This document shows positions 24,500 through 33,244 of a stretch of DNA of 64,000 bases, one piece after another. Both the position numbers and the translations under genes were made by a program. Below the pieces are notes generated by a model, which saw only the letters and a list, made by a program, of their open reading frames with translations, did no database searches and was not told the origin of the DNA. Numbering within the stretch: the first letter of the stretch is position 1; every line of letters starts with the position of its first letter. Source of the DNA: Spirosoma terrae (GTDB lineage: Bacteria > Bacteroidota > Bacteroidia > Cytophagales > Spirosomataceae); NCBI RefSeq assembly GCF_010435915.1, contig NZ_JAAFZH010000005.1, forward strand, positions 372,001 through 436,000, given 5' to 3'.

Positions 24500-27141
24500 A
24501 CAAGTCCTCACCACCACGTTTTGCCCACTGGCTGCTGACTAAACTCCACCCCGACGATACGTTGGAGGAGGTGGAAGGCGATCTGGATGAACTCTATACG
24601 TACTGGTCTACCCGGTCGGGCAAAACCCAGGCTACGCTGCGATATCTGCTCAACGTAGTGTCGGTACTGCCGCCCTTTGTGCTACGGCGCAAAACCAATA
24701 AACAACAATACCATAACGCATCAAACTACCGTTTGGCTATGCTATCCAATTACCTAAAAATAGCCTATCGCTCGCTGGTAAAGCATAAAGGCTATTCCTT
24801 CATCAATATCGGTGGACTGGCCGTGGGAATGGCTGTAGCCATACTCATAGGTTTGTGGATATACGATGAACTTTCGTTTGACCGGTATTTTCAGAACTAT
24901 GACCGAATTGCCAAAGTATTGCAAACCGGTACGTTTGAAGGGGAAGTGTTTCATGGAGGCTATAACCCAGCGCCAATGGGGCCGGAACTTCGGACAGTTT
25001 ACGGCGATAATTTTTCGCACGTTGTTATGTCGTCCTGGACTGATGATCACATTCTGGCTTACGGTGATAAGAAACTTAGTAAATCGGGCAACTATCTGAG
25101 TGCTAATGCACCTGATATGCTCACGCTGAAAATGCTGAGTGGTACACGAGCAGGCTTAAAAGATCCATCGTCGATTTTATTGTCAGAATCGGTAGCGTAC
25201 GCTCTTTTTGGCACCGCTGACCCGGTTGGTAAGAGCATGAAAATAGACAATAAGCTGGATGTGAACGTAACGGGCGTTTATGAAGATTTTCCGTACAATA
25301 CGGAGTTCAGAGATATAAAATTTATTGCTCCCTGGGAGTTGTATCTGTTGGATCAACCCTGGATAAAAGAGGCTCAGGACAGCGGAGTATGGGGTAATTT
25401 CTCCTGGCAGGTACTGGTCCAGATTGCTCCCAATACAACATTTAAGACCGTATCGGAAAAAATTAAAGACATACGACTGAAACATTCGCCAGAAGTAGCC
25501 TTCATAAAGCCTAAAGTTATCCTGCAACCCATGCGTGAATGGCACCTTTACACAGGGTGGGATAAAGCCGGAAATGTAGAAGGACGGATTCAGTACGTAT
25601 GGCTGTTCGGAATTATTGGCGTGTTTGTGCTGCTGCTGGCCTGTATCAATTTTATGAACCTATCGACGGCCCGTTCCGAAAAACGCGCCAAAGAGGTGGG
25701 TATACGCAAAGCGGTTGGATCGCTACGTAGCCAATTGATCAGTCAGTTTTTCAGCGAATCGCTGCTGGTTGTTGCGATTGCTTTTGTGCTGGCGATACTA
25801 CTCGTGCAATTGACGCTCCCCTTTTTCAACGACGTAGCGGATAAGCGGATTGGTATTTTATGGACAAGTCCTGTATTCTGGCTCTTGATTATAGTCTTCA
25901 GTCTGCTGACCGGACTGATTGCTGGTAGTTATCCGGCCCTTTACTTATCATCGTTTCAGCCGATTAAAGTCCTAAAAGGTACTGGTTCGTCGCTACGATT
26001 CCGGGTTGGTCGGTTCACGTCCATTCCGCGTCAGGTATTGGTGGTCATACAATTTACGGTTTCAGTTACGCTCATTATCGGTACAGTCATCGTTTTTCAG
26101 CAAATTGAGTATGCTAAAAATCGGCCGGTCGGCTATGATCGAAGCGGGCTCATTACGGTTGCGATAAACACGCCAGAATTGCGTCAGCATTACAATGCGC
26201 TACGTAACGCGCTGTTGGAAACAGGAGCCATTGTCGATATGTCGACCTCGTCGGCTCCGGCGACGGATCTTAAGTCGCAGAATAGCGGTTTCGACTGGGA
26301 AGGCAAAGATCTGAACTTCAAGGATAATCTGGGAACCATAGCGGTGTCGCATGATTTTGGCAAAACAGTCGGTTGGCAGTTCGTAAAAGGACGGGACCTG
26401 TCCCGCCAATTCACCAGCGATTCATCGGGCATGGTCCTGAATGAAACAGCGGTACGGTATATGGGCCTAAAAGATCCGGTAGGTAAGCAGATTAGGTGGA
26501 ACGGCAAAGTATTTCGCGTAGTGGGGATCATTAAGGATATGCTTATGGCGTCTCCCTTTGAACCAGTCCTGCAAACCGTTTATATGCTGAATTATGATTG
26601 GGCGAATGTGATTAACATAAAGCTCAATCCAGTGCGCAGCGCCAGTGAGTCACTCCCAAAAATTGAAGCCGTTTTCCGCAAATTCAACCCAGGCAGTCCG
26701 TTCGACTATAAATTTACGGATCAGGAATACGCGTCGAAATTTGCTGCCGAAGAACGTATCGGTAAACTCGGCTTACTTTTTACGGTTCTGGCCATTTTTA
26801 TCTCGTGCCTCGGGTTGTTTGGGTTGGCCAGTTTTGTAGCCGAACAGCGTACGAAAGAGATCGGAATTCGGAAAGTATTGGGAGCCAGCGTAACCAGTCT
26901 TTGGCAGCTATTATCCAAGGATTTTGTGGTACTTGTACTTATTTCCTGTCTGTTTGCCGCACCAACGGCCTGGTATTTTATGGGCCGATGGCTGCAGAAA
27001 TACAGCTACCATACTACTCTATCTTGGGGTGTTTTTGCCGCAGCCAGTGTAGGTGCATTGTCCGTTACGTTGTTGACGGTCAGTTTTCAGAGCATCAAAG
27101 CCGCCTTGATGAACCCGGTTCGATCGCTACGTAGTGAGTAG
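24496..27141 (+). CDS. FtsX/MacB-like permease with permease prefix domain (first copy)
   Basis: 881 residues from the Met at 24496, chosen for the ATGA overlap with padR and because the family N-terminus MNKSSPPRFAHWLLTKLHPD begins here. Residues 1-65 form the permease prefix domain. A MacB_PCD-type membrane-periplasmic region follows (LGG..VGMAVAILIGLWIYDE at the first helix), then three helices containing ACINFMNLSTARSEKRAKEVGIRKAVG (quoted part: FMNLSTARSEKRAKEVGIRK), a second periplasmic domain, and a C-terminal repeat with QRTKEIGIRKVLGAS. An ATPase is not encoded nearby. Exported substrate unknown; such proteins act in mechanotransmission or efflux with a separate ATPase. Confidence 0.9.
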   Translation: MNKSSPPRFAHWLLTKLHPDDTLEEVEGDLDELYTYWSTRSGKTQATLRYLLNVVSVLPPFVLRRKTNKQQYHNASNYRLAMLSNYLKIAYRSLVKHKGYSFINIGGLAVGMAVAILIGLWIYDELSFDRYFQNYDRIAKVLQTGTFEGEVFHGGYNPAPMGPELRTVYGDNFSHVVMSSWTDDHILAYGDKKLSKSGNYLSANAPDMLTLKMLSGTRAGLKDPSSILLSESVAYALFGTADPVGKSMKIDNKLDVNVTGVYEDFPYNTEFRDIKFIAPWELYLLDQPWIKEAQDSGVWGNFSWQVLVQIAPNTTFKTVSEKIKDIRLKHSPEVAFIKPKVILQPMREWHLYTGWDKAGNVEGRIQYVWLFGIIGVFVLLLACINFMNLSTARSEKRAKEVGIRKAVGSLRSQLISQFFSESLLVVAIAFVLAILLVQLTLPFFNDVADKRIGILWTSPVFWLLIIVFSLLTGLIAGSYPALYLSSFQPIKVLKGTGSSLRFRVGRFTSIPRQVLVVIQFTVSVTLIIGTVIVFQQIEYAKNRPVGYDRSGLITVAINTPELRQHYNALRNALLETGAIVDMSTSSAPATDLKSQNSGFDWEGKDLNFKDNLGTIAVSHDFGKTVGWQFVKGRDLSRQFTSDSSGMVLNETAVRYMGLKDPVGKQIRWNGKVFRVVGIIKDMLMASPFEPVLQTVYMLNYDWANVINIKLNPVRSASESLPKIEAVFRKFNPGSPFDYKFTDQEYASKFAAEERIGKLGLLFTVLAIFISCLGLFGLASFVAEQRTKEIGIRKVLGASVTSLWQLLSKDFVVLVLISCLFAAPTAWYFMGRWLQKYSYHTTLSWGVFAAASVGALSVTLLTVSFQSIKAALMNPVRSLRSE

Positions 27142-27162
27142 ATAAGGAAGCCACGCCAACCC

Positions 27163-29802
27163 ATGAAATCCCGCACCGACGAACCTCCACGTTTTGCCCA
27201 CTGGCTGCTGACTAAACTCCATCCCGACGATACGTTGGAGGAGGTGGAAGGCGATCTGGATGAACTCTATACGTACTGGTCTGCCCGGTCGGGCAAAACC
27301 CAGGCTACGCTGCGGTATCTGCTCAACGTAGTGTCGGTACTGCCGCCCTTTGTGCGAAAACGTGAACAGGAACACAAGCCCTATTCGAACTTAACTACTG
27401 CCATGCTACGCAATTACCTCAAAATCGCTTATCGAACGTTGCAGAAGCATCGTTTATATAGTTTGCTGAATATTGGTGGGTTGGCCATCGGTATGGCTTG
27501 CTGCCTGCTGATCGCTTTGTATATACTCGATGAATTAAGTTACGACCGGTTCAATCCCAACTACAGCCGCATCTATCGGGTAGTCGAAAAACAGAAGCAG
27601 GCTGATGGTATTTATGATGTAGCCGTCACGCCAGGGCCATTAGCCGCATCACTGAAGAAGGATTTTCCTGAAGTGGAACTCACTACGCGCATTGGCCGAT
27701 GGTCGGGTTTGTTGACGCATGGACGCCAGGCCATTGAACCAGACAAGATGCTGATTGTTGATCCCTCTTTTTTTGCCTTGTTTGACTTCCCGCTACTCTT
27801 AGGCGATGTAACGACTGCATTTCAGGGACCTGATGAGGTGATTTTTTCGGAAGGTATGGCGGAGCGGTTCTATGGTAAAGACTGGCCTTATAAGCATATA
27901 CTAGGACAACTCATCCAACTAAACACTCAGCAAACCCTGAAATTGGTCGGGGTAGCCCGTAATCCACCATCCCGCTCGCATATTCAGTTTGATGTGTTAT
28001 TACCCTTCAAATGGCTCGAAAAAAACGACGAGTGGAGTATGAAATGGAACAGCAACAGTTACCATACCTACCTCCAGCTACGGCCTGAATTAACGAACAC
28101 ATCGGCTGGCCTGGAGCCATTTGCTCATAAAATCAGAAACAGCCTACAACGCTATATTAATGGCGATAAAACGCAATTGATGCTACAGCCCCTGTCGGCT
28201 ATTTATTTGCACTCAAAATTTTCGTTCGAGACCGATTGGGGCAAGCGAAGTGATATTGTTTACGTGCGAATTTTCATTGCGGTCGGGTTAATCGTTTTGC
28301 TGATAGCCATCATTAATTTCATTAATCTTGCTACAGCAAGGGCTTCAGGACGAGCTAAAGAAGTTGGCGTGCGCAAAACAATAGGTGCCCAACAGCTAAA
28401 TTTAATTGGGCAATTTTTAGGCGAAGCGCTGCTAACGACGGGGCTGGCTGTTGGATTGGCCGTGTTTTTAGCCAACTTTCTAGTACCGCTTTTCAATGAT
28501 ATTTCAGGGAAGGTTCTGCAACTACCGTATCATCTTGGTTTATTCTGGATTCTGTTGGTTGGAATGACAGGCGTAGTGAGTTTGCTAACAGGGCTTTATC
28601 CCGCGTTTATCCTGTCGTCATTCCGTCCCGTTACGGCATTAAAAGGTATCGTCAATGCGGGGAAAGGACGTAGCTTCCGGCAAATACTGGTTATTGGACA
28701 GTTCGTTCTTTCGGTTAGCATGGGTATTGCTACCGTTGTTATTTACAAGCAGTTAAGCTTCGTACAGACGGCTAAACTGGGCTTCGATAAAGAGCATCTG
28801 ATCTATCTTCGGTTAAAGGGCGATTTGCGGGCGAAGGCCTGGACCTTCAAACAGCAGGTTGAACAACTACCAGGTGTGGCAAAGGCGTCCCTCACGACGA
28901 GCAATCTGGTGGGTATCACAAATTCCGCGTTTGTTGAATGGGAGGGGCAGGCCCCGAAAGACGAATTCCTGATGACCAATATGAATATCGATCAGGATTT
29001 TGTGTCGACAGTGGGCATGAAGGTACTCGCTGGACGAAATTTCTCCGCGCAAATCCCGTCGGATACTTCCGGTACGTTGGGAGCATACCTAATTAACGAA
29101 ACAGCCGCTAAACGCATGGGCTGGACGCTAAGAACGGCGCTGGGCAAGCGGATCAAGCACTGGGGACAAGATGGGCTGGTGATTGGCGTGTTGAAAGATT
29201 TTCATTTTCGACCACTTCATGTTGCCATTGAGCCGTTCATTTTTCGCTATCAGCCATCAAATCCGTATTTCAATCTGCTTGTCAAAACAGAGCCTGGCGC
29301 TATAGGCCAAACGCTTTCCAGATTGGCAGCCGTCTACAAGAAAAATGAGCCCGTATCGCCATTTTCATATGGGTTCGTAAATCAGGATCTGGATGCTCAA
29401 TATAAGGCTGAACAGCGGGCAGGGCGTATTATTTTTTATTTTGCTATGTTGGCTATTCTGATAGCCTGCCTGGGATTATTTGGACTGGCTGCGTTCACAG
29501 CTGAGCAGCGCACGAAGGAAATTGGTGTGCGTAAAATATTGGGTGCCAGTATCGTCAGCCTTGTTGCTTTGCTTTCACAGGATTTTCTGAAACTGGTTTT
29601 GATTGCTATTTTGGTTGCTTCCCCAATTGCCTGGTGGTGTATGAATCAATGGCTGAATGAATTTGCCTATAAGGTTACGATCGACTGGTGGTTATTTGCT
29701 CTGGCTGGCTCACTGGCCATTGGCATCGCCTTGCTGACGGTCAGTTTTCAGAGCATCAAAGCGGCTTTGATGAACCCAGTCAAATCGTTACGTAGCGAGT
29801 AG
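27163..29802 (+). CDS. FtsX/MacB-like permease with permease prefix domain (second copy)
   Basis: 879 residues, same architecture as the preceding gene and 21 bp after it. The first 169 bp after the start region (27187-27355) differ from the first copy (24514-24682) at only 3 positions, and the last codons (SFQSIKAALMNPVKSLRSE) are almost the same, whereas the middle has diverged strongly. FtsX-type motifs are FINLATARASGRAKEVGVRK and EQRTKEIGVRKILGAS. The pair may form a heterodimer. Ends 20 bp before a strong terminator. Confidence 0.9.
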   Translation: MKSRTDEPPRFAHWLLTKLHPDDTLEEVEGDLDELYTYWSARSGKTQATLRYLLNVVSVLPPFVRKREQEHKPYSNLTTAMLRNYLKIAYRTLQKHRLYSLLNIGGLAIGMACCLLIALYILDELSYDRFNPNYSRIYRVVEKQKQADGIYDVAVTPGPLAASLKKDFPEVELTTRIGRWSGLLTHGRQAIEPDKMLIVDPSFFALFDFPLLLGDVTTAFQGPDEVIFSEGMAERFYGKDWPYKHILGQLIQLNTQQTLKLVGVARNPPSRSHIQFDVLLPFKWLEKNDEWSMKWNSNSYHTYLQLRPELTNTSAGLEPFAHKIRNSLQRYINGDKTQLMLQPLSAIYLHSKFSFETDWGKRSDIVYVRIFIAVGLIVLLIAIINFINLATARASGRAKEVGVRKTIGAQQLNLIGQFLGEALLTTGLAVGLAVFLANFLVPLFNDISGKVLQLPYHLGLFWILLVGMTGVVSLLTGLYPAFILSSFRPVTALKGIVNAGKGRSFRQILVIGQFVLSVSMGIATVVIYKQLSFVQTAKLGFDKEHLIYLRLKGDLRAKAWTFKQQVEQLPGVAKASLTTSNLVGITNSAFVEWEGQAPKDEFLMTNMNIDQDFVSTVGMKVLAGRNFSAQIPSDTSGTLGAYLINETAAKRMGWTLRTALGKRIKHWGQDGLVIGVLKDFHFRPLHVAIEPFIFRYQPSNPYFNLLVKTEPGAIGQTLSRLAAVYKKNEPVSPFSYGFVNQDLDAQYKAEQRAGRIIFYFAMLAILIACLGLFGLAAFTAEQRTKEIGVRKILGASIVSLVALLSQDFLKLVLIAILVASPIAWWCMNQWLNEFAYKVTIDWWLFALAGSLAIGIALLTVSFQSIKAALMNPVKSLRSE

Positions 29803-29822
29803 TGGTTGGGAGTAGCGTACCG

Positions 29823-29861
29823 GCAAAGGGCATAACGTAGCGTATACGTTATGCCCTTTGC
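29823..29861 (+). terminator. Terminator of the padR-permease operon
   Basis: Perfect 17-bp arms 29823-29839 and 29845-29861 with a 5-nt loop lie 20 bp after the second permease stop codon; a T-rich stretch (TGTTTTGTG) follows. Confidence 0.85.
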
Positions 29862-30030
29862 TGTTTTGTGTAGGTATGATTCCAGAAAAAAATTTTGTGG
29901 ATCGCTACAACGTAAAAAGATTATGTTTTGGGTGTATTAGAATTGAACCGTGGAACGATAAAGCAGTACGGACAAAGGAACCTGTTCATCTGTCAACGGA
30001 TTGATCATCATCGCAAAAAAATAAAGAAAA

Positions 30031-30579
30031 ATGAAGCAGCTGGCGCAGGAAATTAGTCAGATGGCAAACCACGATCTGGCTGTTCGGGATCGTTTGCTGG
30101 CCGACGGTACGCTCTTCGACGGTTACCATCCTGACATGGAAGCCGTTCATCGGACCAATGCGGCCCGTCTGCGCGACATCATTGCGTTGATCGGCTGGCC
30201 AACCCGTTCGAAAGTCGGTAACGAAGCCAGCCAGGCCGCATGGCTGATTGCGCAGCACGCCATTGGTGAGGCTTCGTTTATGAGACACTGCTACGCCTTG
30301 ATGCAGAACGTATTAGATGATATCAACCCCCAGAACGTAGCGTATCTCTACGACCGGATCTGTTATTTTGAAGGTCGTCCACAGCGGTACGGTACGCAGT
30401 ATTACGACGAGCAACACATGTATCCCGTTGAAAACAAAGAAGCCGTCAATACGCTTCGCGAAGAACTACAGTTACCGCCGATACCTGAGGAACGTATCGT
30501 TGAATTTAGCCCAACCCTTGCAGAGCTTCAGCCAGATTCCGGCCCTGAGGAATGGCGTCGGAAAGCGGGCTGGATCTGA
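30031..30579 (+). CDS. DUF6624 family protein
   Basis: 182 residues, soluble, helical. The pattern VHRTNAARLRDIIALIGWPTRSKVGNEASQAAWLIAQHA (quoted part: LRDIIALIGWPTRSKVGNEA) together with AYLYDRICYFEGRPQRYGTQY is characteristic of the DUF6624 family found in many bacteria. No function is established. The next two genes run in the same direction, but a hairpin immediately after this stop codon suggests separate or attenuated transcription. Confidence 0.82.
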   Translation: MKQLAQEISQMANHDLAVRDRLLADGTLFDGYHPDMEAVHRTNAARLRDIIALIGWPTRSKVGNEASQAAWLIAQHAIGEASFMRHCYALMQNVLDDINPQNVAYLYDRICYFEGRPQRYGTQYYDEQHMYPVENKEAVNTLREELQLPPIPEERIVEFSPTLAELQPDSGPEEWRRKAGWI

Positions 30580-30604
30580 TGGTTCGTACCCTTGAACGAA
30601 CCAT
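30579..30604 (+). terminator. Short hairpin after the DUF6624 gene
   Basis: Perfect 9-bp arms ATGGTTCGT (30579-30587) and ACGAACCAT (30596-30604) with an 8-nt loop start at the last base of the stop codon. It contains the alternative in-frame ATG (30592) of the ankyrin gene, which makes that start unlikely. Confidence 0.55.
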
Positions 30605-30642
30605 GCTACTACGTCAGAAACAACAGTAAACAACAAATAATA

Positions 30643-31281
30643 ATGACACTACGAACCTACATTGCCAGCAACGACCTGGAATCCATTAGGCACGTGCTCA
30701 GCCAAAATCCGGAGCTTGCCAACGAGGGGCTGCCTTACGATGACCATAACACAACCAAAGCGCACCCGCTTCATCGAATCTGTGACGATGTATTCAGCAA
30801 AACAATTACGGATGATGAGGCCGTCGAAATCGCTGAGCTGTTTTTAAACGTTGGCGCTAATGTCGATGGGTTTGGCCTGGTCGACTCGCAGGATACGCCC
30901 CTTGTGGCAGCTGCTAGTCTACAGGCCGAAAAGGTAGGCAGTTTGTATATTGAAAAAGGCGCTACTATCAATCATCCGGGCTGTTACGGTGGTACGGCTT
31001 TACATTGGGCCGCCTGGACGGGACAGGACAAACTTGTCAGGCATCTTATTGAAGCCGGTGCCGATATCCACCGGCAATGCACGACGTTTGAGGGAACCCC
31101 GCTCTTGTGGGCCGTTCACGGGTTAACATCCGGCAGTCAGCCTAATCGGAACAACCAGATCGAATGTGTACGCTTGTTGCTGGAAGCCGGAGCCGATAAG
31201 AGCACACCCAATAAAGAAGGCAAAGCGCCTGTTGATCTGCTCGATGAGGACGATACCGAACTACGGGCATTGTTACGCTAA
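30643..31281 (+). CDS. Ankyrin repeat protein
   Basis: 212 residues from the Met at 30643; the upstream ATG at 30592 falls in a hairpin. Ankyrin-type helices are visible from about residue 80: AELFLNVGANVDGFG, GTALHWAAWTGQDKLVRHLIEAGADIH, GTPLLWAVHG and ECVRLLLEAGADKSTPNKEGK (quoted parts shortened). The N-terminus (TLRTYIASNDLESIRHVLSQ) is also repeat-like. No signal peptide, so likely a cytoplasmic protein-binding scaffold. Partner unknown. Confidence 0.87.
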   Translation: MTLRTYIASNDLESIRHVLSQNPELANEGLPYDDHNTTKAHPLHRICDDVFSKTITDDEAVEIAELFLNVGANVDGFGLVDSQDTPLVAAASLQAEKVGSLYIEKGATINHPGCYGGTALHWAAWTGQDKLVRHLIEAGADIHRQCTTFEGTPLLWAVHGLTSGSQPNRNNQIECVRLLLEAGADKSTPNKEGKAPVDLLDEDDTELRALLR

Positions 31282-31329
31282 AACCGTTTACTTAAATGCC
31301 GACAGACAAGGTTTTTAAAGCATAACGAC

Positions 31330-31848
31330 ATGATCGAGACATATACAATTGAAGGTAAGTGGGCCATCCTGCTTTCGTTGATGAGCCTGCTCTGGGTGGC
31401 TTTGGAAAAACTGGCCGGACTTCACGGAGAATACATTGACTATCACCTATACCTGACGAATCTGTTTGCCATTCCGGCGATTTGGGTGATGGTCTTAGCG
31501 CTCAAGGATAAAAAGAAGAACGTCTTTGGCGGGCAAATGTCTTACCGACAAGGGCTGATTTCAGGCATTATTTTATCGGTACTGATTTCCTTAATGAGCC
31601 CATTGACCCAGTGGATTACGTCGAATCTAATCACACCGGACTATTTTCCGAATGTAATCAAACGTTCCGTTGAATTAGGATATTACAAAACCACAGCTGA
31701 AGCTGCCGCAAACTTTAATTACAAAAACTACGCAGTCCAGGGCGCGATAGGAGCCCTGATCATGGGTATACTAACAACCGCAATTGCTATGTTTTTTGTT
31801 AGGACCAAAAGTGGACGTAGCGTTAACCATCGTGTCGCCCCTCACTAG
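31330..31848 (+). CDS. DUF4199 membrane protein
   Basis: 172 residues with four predicted transmembrane helices (WAILLSLMSLLWVALEKL; YLTNLFAIPAIWVMVLAL; GLISGIILSVLISLMSPL; GAIGALIMGILTTAIAMFF). The loop LKDKKKNVFGGQMSYRQG is typical of DUF4199, a Bacteroidota family of unknown function. It follows the ankyrin gene by 48 bp in the same direction. Confidence 0.88.
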   Translation: MIETYTIEGKWAILLSLMSLLWVALEKLAGLHGEYIDYHLYLTNLFAIPAIWVMVLALKDKKKNVFGGQMSYRQGLISGIILSVLISLMSPLTQWITSNLITPDYFPNVIKRSVELGYYKTTAEAAANFNYKNYAVQGAIGALIMGILTTAIAMFFVRTKSGRSVNHRVAPH

Positions 31849-31923
31849 ACTGTCTAAAGGACTGGCATAGTGTTTCTGCAGTACGTTAAACAGCGATTGG
31901 ATGCGCTTGCTACGTAGGGTAAT

Positions 31924-32559
31924 CTACCGATTAGTTGGGTAGTTGGGGATGTTTTTGCCGAGATAAATAGGTCGTTCGCCTTTGTAGATGTTGCCAACAT
32001 CGCTGAGTTTTAGAATACCGCTGCCACCCCGATTGTCGAGTGTTTTTCGCTTTTCTGCGGTCAAAAGTGGATCATCGTCAAATACGTATTCATCGATATA
32101 ATATTCGGGTAAGCCGGGTTCTTTTATCGTGACGTGGATATGAGCCGGTTCGGAATGGCCGGGGTACGGTGCGGGACGTAACGTAACGAATTTATAAAAG
32201 CCATTCGTATCGGTACGCACCCAGCCACGTAGCGAACCATGCCGTTTTTCCCAGCCTTTAGCCCCCGCCTTGGCGGTGTAGTGGCCCGTTTCATCGGTAT
32301 GGTAAATATAGATGACAACGCCCGGCGCAGGTGTTTTGCCATCGGCCTTGTAGACCGTTCCAGTGATGGCGATAGGTTTATGTCCAACCGACCTAGTGTC
32401 GGGGAGTTTTGTCAATGCGTTCAGCTTGTCGAATGGCACTGGACTTTCATGAATTGCTTCGCAGCCCTCGCAGGGGCCACCAACCAGTTTGGTTTGGCCG
32501 AAGGTAGTTACCGTTATGAGCAACGTAGCAGCCAGCAGTATCAATCGTTTGGCTTTCAT
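31924..32559 (-). CDS. Secreted intradiol dioxygenase-like protein
   Basis: 211 residues from the Met at 32559, which starts a signal peptide (MKAKRLILLAATLLITVTTFGQ). The dioxygenase_C fold is shown by GTVYKADGKTPAPGVVIYIYHTDETGHY, GSLRGWVRTDTNGFYKFVTLRPAPYPGH and PAHIHVTIKEPG; the Tyr, Tyr, His, His set needed for non-haem Fe(III) appears to be present (YIYHTD, APYPG, AHIHV). Secreted single-domain members of this family are common in Bacteroidota and their substrate is unclear. Catechol-type ring cleavage is the family reaction. Confidence 0.85.
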   Translation of the reverse strand: MKAKRLILLAATLLITVTTFGQTKLVGGPCEGCEAIHESPVPFDKLNALTKLPDTRSVGHKPIAITGTVYKADGKTPAPGVVIYIYHTDETGHYTAKAGAKGWEKRHGSLRGWVRTDTNGFYKFVTLRPAPYPGHSEPAHIHVTIKEPGLPEYYIDEYVFDDDPLLTAEKRKTLDNRGGSGILKLSDVGNIYKGERPIYLGKNIPNYPTNR

Positions 32560-33244
32560 GGTGAATCGGTTTTGTATCGTTTTCGGAATTCCTGAGCAAA
32601 GAATAACAAGCTTTTTAATCCAAAACATAGTAGATCACCGACAGAAAAATAGACGAGTAGCAAAGACTCTTTCCGCTCCTCTAACTTTTTTGTCGAGTGT
32701 ATGTTTGATGCGTATTTGAGCATTCTAAGTGCATAACCATACAATAAAGTGCAAAAAGTAGATCAATCTTGCCTCTCATATTTCTGTATCAAACAAAGGT
32801 GTAATAGCTTTTGATGAAAGATGCTGATGCAGGAATAATTTCATACATAGCTTAGTTATTCGACACCTCTGGAAATAATTACAACGTAGTGAATTTCCAA
32901 AGGCAAAATTTTTCTAGATCAGCATCGCCACAAAAGCACCTCAGTTGGCATCAAGTTTTGGCTGCGGCCTAAACGGCTTTCATGGAGCCAACTACGTAGT
33001 TAACACCACTGTGCCAGAACAGCAAACGGGGACTCGACTCATTCTTGCTGTCTTTATTATTGAGCGAAATACCAGGTTGCCAGTCAGCAATAGAAATCGA
33101 TGAGCAGGACTTTACGGATCAGTATCAGGACTAGCCATTTCCAGTGATAACTACGAGATCGCTTATGAGAATAAGTAGAGTTAACGGCAAATCGTGTTTT
33201 TCATGGGCCGTTCTACCTTGGCACCAAGAATCTTAATCGGTCGT
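32560..33244. other. 685-bp gap without a convincing gene
   Basis: Divergent promoter region between the dioxygenase (minus) and the GH97 gene (plus). I see a 12-bp palindrome AACTACGTAGTT at 32990-33001 and AT-rich stretches, but no ORF with family support and no strong hairpin. Any operator for the GH97 gene would lie here. Confidence 0.6.
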
